A DNA stretch of 60,934 nt. Origin: Pseudoflavonifractor phocaeensis. Its GTDB lineage: Bacteria; Bacillota; Clostridia; Oscillospirales; Oscillospiraceae. Within the stretch, counting starts at the first letter, position 1. Each line of letters begins with the position of its first letter. Below the pieces are notes generated by a model that was not told the DNA's origin, did not search any database, and saw only the letters and a list, made by a program, of their open reading frames with translations. The translations under genes and the position numbers were made by a program. The stretch is taken from assembly GCF_016901955.1 (NCBI RefSeq), contig NZ_JACJLC010000010.1, forward strand, positions 1 through 60,934, written 5' to 3'. This document shows positions 8,423-15,981 of the stretch, one piece after another.

Positions 8423-8770
8423 GGGGGCGTACTGGTTTCGACGGGGACGTGGGGGCGGGAATAGCGGGCGGATGTGCCTGACATCCTAAAAACGGGCAAC
8501 TTATAAATTAAAGAACAACGATAACGTCGTTCTCGCCGCTGCTTAATTAGCGGCCGTCCTGTCCGGAAGGACCACGAGCCGGAACGGGGCGTCGATGAGT
8601 GGTGCACGTGTGTGCGCAAAGCTTTGAGCGCACCATGAACAATGAAGCTACCAAGTCCTGAAGTTTGACGGCCTGCGTCAGGATAAGGGAATGTAACCGA
8701 CCGTCTGCGCCCGGAGAGGTTCCCGAGGAAGCGTTTTCGGACGGGGGTTCGACTCCCCCCGCCTCCACCA
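8423..8770 (+). ncRNA. ssrA: Transfer-messenger RNA
   Basis: The 5' end GGGGGCGTACTGGTTTCGACGG and the 3' end GGTTCGACTCCCCCCGCC-TCCACCA are diagnostic. The 7-bp acceptor stem pairs GGGGGCG with CGCCTCC, leaving an encoded CCA. The resume frame reads from GCA as ATYKLKNNDNVVLAAA followed by TAA, matching the acidic/Ala C-terminus recognised by ClpXP/ClpAP-type proteases; the exact resume codon is inferred. Length is 348 nt, normal for one-piece tmRNA. It rescues stalled ribosomes with SmpB, encoded just upstream. Confidence 0.96.
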
Positions 8771-8777
8771 CAAGCAG

Positions 8778-8819
8778 CAAATCCGAACCCTGCGCCACTC
8801 GGTGCGGGGTTCGGATTTG
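8778..8819 (+). terminator. tmRNA terminator
   Basis: 13-bp perfect arms (CAAATCCGAACCC / GGGTTCGGATTTG) begin eight bases after the tmRNA CCA end and are followed by TGCTTTT. Confidence 0.85.
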
Positions 8820-9094
8820 TGCTTTTCCGGATGCCTGGGGCCGGCAAGGAGGACGGCGCGACATCGATGCTCTCTTTGAAATTTTCACCCACATTTAATA
8901 TAATGATATACAAAGCCTTGGATCCTGTTGCCTCAATCATTTTGTAGGTAAGATCATACCACTTACGGAACAAGGAATGAAGTGTCGATCCCATTTGTCA
9001 GGCTGATGTTATTATAAAACGGCTATCCTTGATAGGAGCGGGCCGGCCGTCAGTCGTGAAGATATTGGGAAAGAAGGAGAAAAGGGGAGAGCTC
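8820..9094. other. AT-richer gap between ssrA and sdaAB, no gene recognised
   Basis: About 275 bp, clearly poorer in GC than its surroundings at 8880-9030. A minus-strand frame (beginning MGSTLHSLF near 8994) covers it and runs on antisense through ssrA; I do not recognise it. The 3' ends of tmRNA genes are known integration sites, so this may be a scar, but no attachment repeat or integrase is visible. Confidence 0.4.
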
Positions 9095-9763
9095 ATGTCT
9101 TTTATCAGTGTATTCGATGTGTTGGGGCCCAATATGGTGGGCCCCTCCAGCTCCCACACCGCCGGGGCGGCGGTCATTGCCGGTTTGGCCAGGAAGCTGA
9201 TCGCGCCACCCTTGAAACGGGTAGACTTTACCCTCTATGGATCCTTTGCCAAGACCTATCATGGACATGGCACCGACCGGGCCCTGCTGGGCGGGATACT
9301 GGGGTTTGACACCGACGATCTGCGCATCCGGGAGTCCTTTCGGATCGCCAACGAACGGGGACTGACCTTTGCCTTTACGTCCAATGAGACCGAGACCGAT
9401 CTACACCCCAACACGGTGGATATTTGTATGGAAAATGCCGCCGGTCAGGTGATGACGGTACGCGGGGTATCTCTGGGGGGCGGCAAGGTGAAGATCGTCC
9501 GCATCAATGGGGTGGAGGTGGACTTTACCGGAGAGTACAGCGCCCTCATCGTGATCCACCGGGACACGCCGGGCGTGGTGGCCCACATTACTCAGGTACT
9601 CAGCGAGCATAATGTGAATATCGCCTTCATGCGCCTTTTCCGGGAGGCCAAGGGATATACCGCCTACAGCATCATCGAGTCGGACGGGAATCTGCCAGAT
9701 GATATTTCCGGCCAGCTCCGGGGCAATCCCAACATCCGTGATGTGATGCTGGTACAGTCGTAG
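9095..9763 (+). CDS. sdaAB: L-serine ammonia-lyase, iron-sulfur-dependent, beta subunit
   Basis: 222 residues. The N-terminal half has the serine dehydratase beta signature (GPNMVGPSSSHTAGA); the C-terminal part is an ACT-like domain (DTPGVVAHITQVLSEHNVNIAFM). The start follows AGGGGAGAG at normal spacing. It works with the alpha subunit encoded next to deaminate L-serine to pyruvate and ammonia, a fermentation entry step in Clostridia. The two-subunit form is the Gram-positive type. Confidence 0.96.
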   Translation: MSFISVFDVLGPNMVGPSSSHTAGAAVIAGLARKLIAPPLKRVDFTLYGSFAKTYHGHGTDRALLGGILGFDTDDLRIRESFRIANERGLTFAFTSNETETDLHPNTVDICMENAAGQVMTVRGVSLGGGKVKIVRINGVEVDFTGEYSALIVIHRDTPGVVAHITQVLSEHNVNIAFMRLFREAKGYTAYSIIESDGNLPDDISGQLRGNPNIRDVMLVQS

Positions 9764-9779
9764 GAGGGGAGGCTGTTTT

Positions 9780-10649
9780 ATGGATTTCAGAAGCGGAGCA
9801 GAGCTGCTGGCCCTGTGTGCCAGAGAGGACTGCCGGATCTCTCAGGTTATGCGCCGCCGGGAGTGTGCGCTGGGGGAGACCACGGACGACGAGATCCGGG
9901 GGCGAATGAGCCGGGTACTGGAGATCATGAGAGAGTCTACCGCCCGCCCTATCAAAACCGTCCAACGCTCCATGGGTGGGCTTATCGGTGGGGAGGCCCA
10001 GAGGCTGGCCGCCCACGCCGCCCAAAACCGGGCTATTTGCGGTCCGGTGCTCCAGCGGGCGGTGACCTACGCCATGGCGGTGCTGGAGGTCAATGCCTCT
10101 ATGGGCCTTATCGTGGCTGCGCCTACCGCTGGGTCCTCCGGAGTGGTGCCGGCCTTGCTACTGGCGCTTCAGGAGGAATATCATATTCCAGATCAGCGTC
10201 TGCTGGACGGACTGTTCAACGCCGGCGCCGTGGGCTATCTGGCCATGCGCAACGCCACTGTGGCCGGCTCTGTGGGAGGCTGCCAGGCTGAGGTGGGAGT
10301 GGCCGCCGCTATGGCGGCCTCCGCCGCGGTGGAACTGATGGGCGGTCAGCCTGGCCAGTGTCTGGACGCGGCCTCTACCGTGCTGATGAATATGCTGGGC
10401 CTGGTGTGCGACCCGGTGGGGGGGCTGGTAGAGTACCCCTGCCAGAGCCGCAACGCCGCCGGAGTAGCCAACGCCCTGGTGGCCGCCGAGCTGGCCCTCA
10501 GCGGCGTGCCTCAGCTCATCCCCTTTGATGAGATGCTGGCGGCCATGTACAATGTGGGCCGCCGGCTCCCTTCAGAGCTGCGGGAGACTGCCCTGGGAGG
10601 CTGTGCCGCCACGCCCGCTGCCTGTCAGCGGTGCGGCGGCTGCGGCTGA
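9780..10649 (+). CDS. sdaAA: L-serine ammonia-lyase, iron-sulfur-dependent, alpha subunit
   Basis: 289 residues. It carries the catalytic and Fe-S part: TAGSSGVVPA, GSVGGCQAEVG, and LVCDPVGGLVEYPC with cysteines expected to ligate the oxygen-sensitive [4Fe-4S] cluster; the C-terminus has a further C-x2-C-x2-C cluster (CQRCGGC). It starts 16 bp after sdaAB with AGGAGGGGAGG upstream, so the two are co-transcribed. Confidence 0.96.
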   Translation: MDFRSGAELLALCAREDCRISQVMRRRECALGETTDDEIRGRMSRVLEIMRESTARPIKTVQRSMGGLIGGEAQRLAAHAAQNRAICGPVLQRAVTYAMAVLEVNASMGLIVAAPTAGSSGVVPALLLALQEEYHIPDQRLLDGLFNAGAVGYLAMRNATVAGSVGGCQAEVGVAAAMAASAAVELMGGQPGQCLDAASTVLMNMLGLVCDPVGGLVEYPCQSRNAAGVANALVAAELALSGVPQLIPFDEMLAAMYNVGRRLPSELRETALGGCAATPAACQRCGGCG

Positions 10650-10665
10650 CCTTCAGACAAACAAT

Positions 10666-10703
10666 CGGCCCCGGCAGAAGGAGAAATCCCTCTGCCGGGG
10701 CCG
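10666..10703. terminator. Terminator after sdaAA, shared with the converging ABC operon
   Basis: 13-bp perfect stem (CGGCCCCGGCAGA / TCTGCCGGGGCCG) followed on the plus strand by GTTTATTTT. It sits directly between the convergent stop codons. Confidence 0.88.
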
Positions 10704-10717
10704 GTTTATTTTGTGCC

Positions 10718-13087
10718 TTAATGTTTGGGCCTGAGCCGGATGCCCAGGGCGAAGAGGACCGCGGCGGCCCCCAGCAGGACCAGCAAGCAGGGCCAGAGGC
10801 CCCGGGAGGCCTGAAGGGCCAGGCCGGGTGGGGTGAGCAGGGACACCCCCAGCAGCGCGGGGGAGAGTTGGGACAGGTCCAGGAAGCAGCCGCCGAGCAG
10901 ACACAGGATCAGGGCAAGGAAGGGAGCCAGCCCGTCGATCCGTCCATCCGTCTGGGTGACCCGGATAAGGGCCAGAGCCAGAGCAGAGACGCAAACGGCA
11001 TAGGCGATGGCGGCGCAGATAGCCCACAGGCCGGTGCCGCCGCCGCGGACCATGACGGCCAGGGAGGTCAGCAGGCCCAGGGCGGTAAGGGCCAGACAAT
11101 CGCTGCCGTAGGAAAGGGCCCGGCCAAAGGGGAGGGCCCACATGCGCCGCTCCACCAGACGGCCGTCCCGTCCGCCGGTCCAGGCGGCGGCAGTGAGGAG
11201 GGTGAACAGGACCATCAGCGCCGCAAAGCTGAGCTGGCTGGGGACAAAGGGAAGGGGGGCCTGGGCGCCGCTTTGGGTCTGCTGGTAGTACAGCGGGGGC
11301 ATGGAGGCCTCGGTCTCATCCATCAGCGCCTGGAGCCTGGCGGATTCCGCGGCGGTCAGGGAGCGGCCCAAATGAACCTGGGCGTCCCACTCTGCCCGGG
11401 CCCGGCTGCGCTGAACGGAGACCTGGCCGGCCACGATCTCCCGGGCGCCCTGGAGGGAGACCGCGGCGGCCGCCCCTTCGTAGCGCAAGGGAATCTGTCC
11501 GTCATCGGACAGGGCTTGCCCGTAGCCCTCCCCGATGGTGAGCAGGCCCTCCACCTCGCCCAGCAGGAGCAGGTAGCGCCCCTCCTCCGGGCCACAGAGC
11601 TGCAGGGAGAGTTCGGCGCGCCCGGTCAGCCGCTGGAGCAGTTCCTGGGAAGCGGCGCTTTGATCCAGATCGCACACCGCCAGGCAGAGCTGCTGCCTGC
11701 CGCCTGTCTGGACGGAGGCGGCGGCGCTCCCGCACAGTGCGGCCACTGCCAGCAAAGCGATAAGGCCACGCCACCCGCCTGCCATGGCTCTCAGCTTAAA
11801 GGCGGACAGGCCGGCGAGCCTGGACAAGAAAGCGTGCGGTCTGACGCTGAACTGTGGGCGTTCTCCAGCAACGGGCTCGGAGGATTCCACATGGGAGGAG
11901 ATGACCGGGCGTCCTGACCGGGAGGCCCGATTCAGAGCCAGGAGAGCGGCCAGAAGCCCGGCAACACCCATGACCGGCAGGGGCCAGAGCAGGCCGGGCA
12001 GCTCCTCCCATCCCAGCCCTGCCGCTCCGGCTTCCAGACCCAGAGAGGCATAATAGGGCAGGGTGAACTTTCCCAGCAGGGCCAGGGGTTTGGTCAGGAG
12101 ATGACGGGACCACAGAGTCCCGCCCAGCACCAGGGACAGGAAGAGGAGAAGGTTGCCCCAACGCTGCACCGAGGAGGGATCCCTTAGCCAGGCTGCCAGC
12201 CCCAGCAGCAGACCGAAGGCCGCGACCAGCAGGAGCAGGGCCAGCGCCAGAAACAGGAGCGGGGCCGCCGGGCGAAAGACGGCCAACATCAGAATCAGAG
12301 TAGGAAGAGTCAGCAGACAGGCCACAAGGAATTTGGAGCAGATAAAGGCTGCCATGGAGCCGCCCAGGGCCCTGTACCGGGGCAGTACGCCCAGACCCAG
12401 CTCCTCCGGAAGTGTCTTGACGGCGGAGATAGAGAAAAACAGAGCCAGCACCGACAGGACACAGGCGGCCGGCCTGCGCTCCAGGGCGCCCTGGAGATCC
12501 GTCTGTACAGCCTCATTTTCAAAGACGCCCTGACGGCCCAGAGCATCCTGGAGCAGGTTTACAGAGGCCTCATTGTAGAGGGCTTGCTGCTGCTCTTGGG
12601 AAAGGGTTCCGTAGCACAGCTTGTAGACAGCGGAGGAGGCCACCTGATTACCCCGGATAATATCCATTACTGAGCGAAAGATGGAGGAGATCAGGGCGGA
12701 TTCCAGGGGCATATCCTCATTCAGAATAATGGACACAGGGCAGTCTGTCATGGTGTAGAGGTCGTAGAAAAAATCTTTGGGAATGGTGATGACCGCCGCC
12801 GCCCCTTCCTGGAGGGCTTGCAGGTCATCGGACTCCTCTTCCAGGACAGTCACCTGGGAAAACAGCTCGATCCGCCGCATCTGGGCCAGCAGGGAGCGGG
12901 ACATGACGGTGTCGTCCTCATCCCGCACCGCGATAGGGAAGGGCTGTACATAGCTCTGGGTGGTCAAATCCCCCAGGCCCAGCCAAAGGGCCAGCAGCAG
13001 CACAAAGGGCAGGAGCAGGGCGGCAGCGCCGGAGCCGCTGAGAAACAGCTTCAGATCCTTATAGAGGGCGGCTTTCAATCCGGACAT
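10718..13087 (-). CDS. Double-length ABC-2 type permease
   Basis: 789 residues, about twice the usual ABC-2 permease. The N-terminal half (1 to about 400) has one helix near residue 25, an extracytoplasmic loop and a cluster of about five helices. The second half (about 420-789) repeats the plan: basic segment, helix near 440, extracytoplasmic loop (about 460-600), then five to six helices. This looks like two permease units fused in one chain, giving a complete transporter with the ATPase encoded just upstream (13-bp overlap). The substrate is unknown; ABC-2 exporters carry drugs, lipids, polysaccharides or peptides. Confidence 0.78.
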   Translation of the reverse strand: MSGLKAALYKDLKLFLSGSGAAALLLPFVLLLALWLGLGDLTTQSYVQPFPIAVRDEDDTVMSRSLLAQMRRIELFSQVTVLEEESDDLQALQEGAAAVITIPKDFFYDLYTMTDCPVSIILNEDMPLESALISSIFRSVMDIIRGNQVASSAVYKLCYGTLSQEQQQALYNEASVNLLQDALGRQGVFENEAVQTDLQGALERRPAACVLSVLALFFSISAVKTLPEELGLGVLPRYRALGGSMAAFICSKFLVACLLTLPTLILMLAVFRPAAPLLFLALALLLLVAAFGLLLGLAAWLRDPSSVQRWGNLLLFLSLVLGGTLWSRHLLTKPLALLGKFTLPYYASLGLEAGAAGLGWEELPGLLWPLPVMGVAGLLAALLALNRASRSGRPVISSHVESSEPVAGERPQFSVRPHAFLSRLAGLSAFKLRAMAGGWRGLIALLAVAALCGSAAASVQTGGRQQLCLAVCDLDQSAASQELLQRLTGRAELSLQLCGPEEGRYLLLLGEVEGLLTIGEGYGQALSDDGQIPLRYEGAAAAVSLQGAREIVAGQVSVQRSRARAEWDAQVHLGRSLTAAESARLQALMDETEASMPPLYYQQTQSGAQAPLPFVPSQLSFAALMVLFTLLTAAAWTGGRDGRLVERRMWALPFGRALSYGSDCLALTALGLLTSLAVMVRGGGTGLWAICAAIAYAVCVSALALALIRVTQTDGRIDGLAPFLALILCLLGGCFLDLSQLSPALLGVSLLTPPGLALQASRGLWPCLLVLLGAAAVLFALGIRLRPKH

Positions 13088-13737
13088 GGGGTTCCCTCCT
13101 CCGGTATGGGGCGACCCGCCTGAAGGGTGAGGACACGGTCACAGACCCGCTCCAGCTCGCCGGGCTGATGGGAGATCAGGGCAATGGCACATCCCATATC
13201 CCGCAGATGTTCCACCATGGACAGGATCAGCTCCACCGACCGGGCGTCCGCCCCCACGGTGGGCTCATCCAGCAGCAGGACCCTGGGAGTGATCATCAGG
13301 GCTGTGGCCAGGTGTAAACGGCGGCGCATGCCGCCCGAGTAGGAGGAGACCGGCTGCCTGCCCTTTTCGCTCAGGTCCAGCCGCTCCAGAAGCCAGCGGC
13401 TGCGGGTGGAAATGGCTCTGGGGGGCAGCCCGCAGGCCAGCCCCCAGAACCGCAGGTTTTCCAGGCCGGTGAGGGTATGGTAGAGAGAGAGTTCCTGGGG
13501 AACGTAGGCCACCTTGCCCACCGCCTGGGGGGCCAGCACATACTGGCCGGCATCGGGACGGAGCACCCCGGCCAATATGGCCAGGAGAGTGCTTTTTCCG
13601 GCGCCGTTGGAGCCCTTGATCCCCAGCACCTCGCCCTGAGCCAGAGTCAGCGAAAGGGGGCCCAGGGCGGGGACAGTGAGGCCCGGATACCGTTTCTCCA
13701 CCTGCCGCAGAGTACACAGTACAGGATTACCAGCCAT
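13075..13737 (-). CDS. ABC transporter ATP-binding protein
   Basis: 220 residues with all ATPase motifs: Walker A GSNGAGKST (42-50), Q-loop in VPQELSL, signature SYSGGMRRRL, Walker B VLLLDEPT, and the switch His in LISHQ. The compact size and downstream ABC-2 permease mark it as the motor of an exporter. It overlaps the gene before it by 11 bp and the gene after it by 13 bp, so the three genes form one translationally coupled operon. Confidence 0.95.
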   Translation of the reverse strand: MAGNPVLCTLRQVEKRYPGLTVPALGPLSLTLAQGEVLGIKGSNGAGKSTLLAILAGVLRPDAGQYVLAPQAVGKVAYVPQELSLYHTLTGLENLRFWGLACGLPPRAISTRSRWLLERLDLSEKGRQPVSSYSGGMRRRLHLATALMITPRVLLLDEPTVGADARSVELILSMVEHLRDMGCAIALISHQPGELERVCDRVLTLQAGRPIPEEGTPCPD

Positions 13738-15466
13738 AGCTGCTGTAGATCAGAGGCTCCAGGTTGCGGATCAGATCCTGATAGACGGCGTCGCCCAGCT
13801 CCTGGAACAGGGCGCCGTACTCATCATAGCTGTAGCTGCTGATGTCCTGGGGCAAGACGGCGGGGGCCTTTACGGAAGAGGTCTCGGTGGCGTCGATGGT
13901 CACGGTCAGGCTGCCGAAGGTGCCGCCGACGTAGCTGGGGTCGATCTGGAGCCGGAGGGTGTGCTCTACGCTCCCCCGGCCGGTGTCCGCCACCTCCAGG
14001 GAGAGACTGCCTGAGATCTGGTCGCTGTAGATCCGGAAAGAGCCCTGGGGGATGCCCAGAGGAGATTTCTTGCCGGTGTCCATGTCGTAGCTCAGGCCGA
14101 ACACGTTGCCATAGGGGACGGTAACGTCCAGGGTGCCGTTGGAGGCGGTCCCCTTTTTGGTGTAGGTGTGATTGACGGACAGCTGCGTCTCGCCATAGGC
14201 GGTGACGTAAAAGGCCTCTTCCCGGCCGTCGGCCTCCCGGCCCAGACATTCATAGGCCACCACACTGTCAGACTGACTGGTGTACAGCTGGATCATACGG
14301 ACCTCCCCGCCCTCCAGATAGAGGTCCCAGGTAAAGCCGGATTCTTCCACCTGTCGGCCGATATCAGCGGCATATCGCTCCAGTTCATCCGCCAGGCTCA
14401 GCAGAGCGTCGTCCAGCTGGGCCTCCAGGTCATACCCCTGGAAGATATCGGGACCAAAGGCCTCGGTAAGCATGTCGGGATTGACCACCTTCAGGATGAG
14501 TTCCCGCAGGTTATCGTCCTCCCGCAGGGACTGGGCCAGGGTGCGCAGCATACGTTCCACATCCTCAGCCTTGGGCTGGAAGCGGTACCGGGTCCCTTTG
14601 CACTCCTCTCCCAGGTGGGAGAGATAGAAGAAGACGTCCTTATCCACGGTCACATTCTCCTCGGTGACCACCGCGCACACCAGATCCAGATAGGACTGGA
14701 TCAGGGAACGCCACTCCTTGCCCGAGAGCTGGGGCAGGGTCAGACCGCTCAGGTCCACCTCCTGACCAGAGACGGTCCGGATGGTATCGGACAAATCCAG
14801 GGTATAATAGGTATCCTGGATCTCGGGCAAGTAGAAACTCGCTCTGCCCTGGTCGTAGGACAGATAGCCGGAGAGGATGGGGCTGCCCATCAGGGTGAGG
14901 GACGCGTCGGCCTGGAAGGAGTTCTGGTCCAGATCCAGTTTCAGCCCGATGGAGGAATCCCGCAGGTACTCGTTGATGACGCTGCTGTCCGTATTGGCGG
15001 TGATGGTCAGGTCAGAGGAGAACTGGCCGGTGCCGAAGGTGTCCACCCCTTCTTCAAACGCGGCCAGGGCCCGGTCCAGGAACAGCTCCTGCTGGCGGGA
15101 TACAAATTGCTTGGCAGGGGACTGGAAGAGAGACGGGATCACCAGCACACCTGCTACCACCGCCGCCACAGCCGCGGCGGCAACGATGCCGATGGTGATC
15201 TTGCGTTTGCGGGCCTTGGGGTCCACCGGGGGCTTCTCCGCCGTTTGGACTTTCGACGGAGAAGGGGCCTGGGGGGTGGAGACCTGATGGACGGGGGTTC
15301 CGCAGTTGACGCAGAAGGCAGAGTCCGGAGGCAGTCTTTCCCCGCAATTGATGCAGAATATGGACTCCTTGTCCGGCGCGGGCTGATTGGCCAGGGTCGT
15401 ACCGCACTTTAGGCAAAAGGTGTCGGCATCTTGGGCCTGACGGCCACAGTTGGGACAGATTTTCAT
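13727..15466 (-). CDS. Zinc-ribbon membrane-anchored protein with large extracytoplasmic domain
   Basis: 579 residues from the ATG six bases after AGGGAGGA. Two N-terminal zinc ribbons, each with paired C-x2-C knuckles (CPNCG/CLKCG and CINCG/CVNCG), are followed by a basic patch (KARKRK), one transmembrane helix (about 88-110) and some 470 residues probably outside the cell. The layout resembles the TcaA/YvbJ-type zinc-ribbon membrane proteins of Firmicutes, but the outer domain is not one I recognise. It is the first gene of the ABC operon, so it may sense a ligand for the transporter or act with it (inference). Confidence 0.75.
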   Translation of the reverse strand: MKICPNCGRQAQDADTFCLKCGTTLANQPAPDKESIFCINCGERLPPDSAFCVNCGTPVHQVSTPQAPSPSKVQTAEKPPVDPKARKRKITIGIVAAAAVAAVVAGVLVIPSLFQSPAKQFVSRQQELFLDRALAAFEEGVDTFGTGQFSSDLTITANTDSSVINEYLRDSSIGLKLDLDQNSFQADASLTLMGSPILSGYLSYDQGRASFYLPEIQDTYYTLDLSDTIRTVSGQEVDLSGLTLPQLSGKEWRSLIQSYLDLVCAVVTEENVTVDKDVFFYLSHLGEECKGTRYRFQPKAEDVERMLRTLAQSLREDDNLRELILKVVNPDMLTEAFGPDIFQGYDLEAQLDDALLSLADELERYAADIGRQVEESGFTWDLYLEGGEVRMIQLYTSQSDSVVAYECLGREADGREEAFYVTAYGETQLSVNHTYTKKGTASNGTLDVTVPYGNVFGLSYDMDTGKKSPLGIPQGSFRIYSDQISGSLSLEVADTGRGSVEHTLRLQIDPSYVGGTFGSLTVTIDATETSSVKAPAVLPQDISSYSYDEYGALFQELGDAVYQDLIRNLEPLIYSSYGW

Positions 15467-15537
15467 ACACATTCCTCCCTGAAACGGTCGCAGCGGATTT
15501 GCTGCCTGGACGTCCTGAGGCGTCCACACACACTATG

Positions 15538-15566
15538 ATTGTACGTTGAGATCTTTCGGAAGTCAA
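15538..15566 (-). promoter_or_regulatory. Sigma-A promoter of the zinc-ribbon/ABC operon
   Basis: On the minus strand TTGACT and TACAAT are separated by 17 bp, about 70 bp before the start codon. Confidence 0.7.
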
Positions 15567-15878
15567 CATAAAGTAACAAAATGTGCCATTGAAATGGACG
15601 CCGACAGACACGGTCCTGTCCGGGGTGGGGGGGGGTACGCCTGACTATTGTACTGTCCGCTCTGCGGTAGTATGTTGAAATCAACCTGAAAACACAGGGA
15701 AGTCCAAGGCTTTGCCCGGGAGTTGTTTTCCTGTTCCTGGCCTGGAGATATTGGGTGATACTCCATCAACAGTTTTTTAGATTGGTGCCAGAGCCAAAGC
15801 GGGAGTCGGATGGGTGACTGTAAAAATGACAATATATGGTTTAAATAAGCGCAAAACACCTATGTGGGTAGGCGCTTG
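15567..15878. other. Gene-free stretch with a G9 tract
   Basis: About 310 bp with no convincing open frame on either strand and lower GC than its neighbours. It contains a run of nine G residues near 15627. I see no terminator, tRNA or known riboswitch. Confidence 0.5.
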
Positions 15879-15907
15879 TTTACAAGCGGGACCCGGTTTG
15901 GTAAAAT
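15879..15907 (+). promoter_or_regulatory. Candidate sigma-A promoter of cstA
   Basis: TTTACA and TAAAAT with a 17-bp spacer, about 75 bp before the cstA start. Confidence 0.6.
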
Positions 15908-15981
15908 AGGGAAAGTTTCTGCCCAGGGGCGGGAATGGAACAGGCCGGAGCTCATTCTCTGGCCGGAAGGAGGTTATAGTG

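Noticed and set aside
8242-8994. 250-codon minus-strand frame across the tmRNA gene
   Set aside because: Most of it is the complement of ssrA and its terminator. Only the distal part is unexplained and shows no recognised domain.
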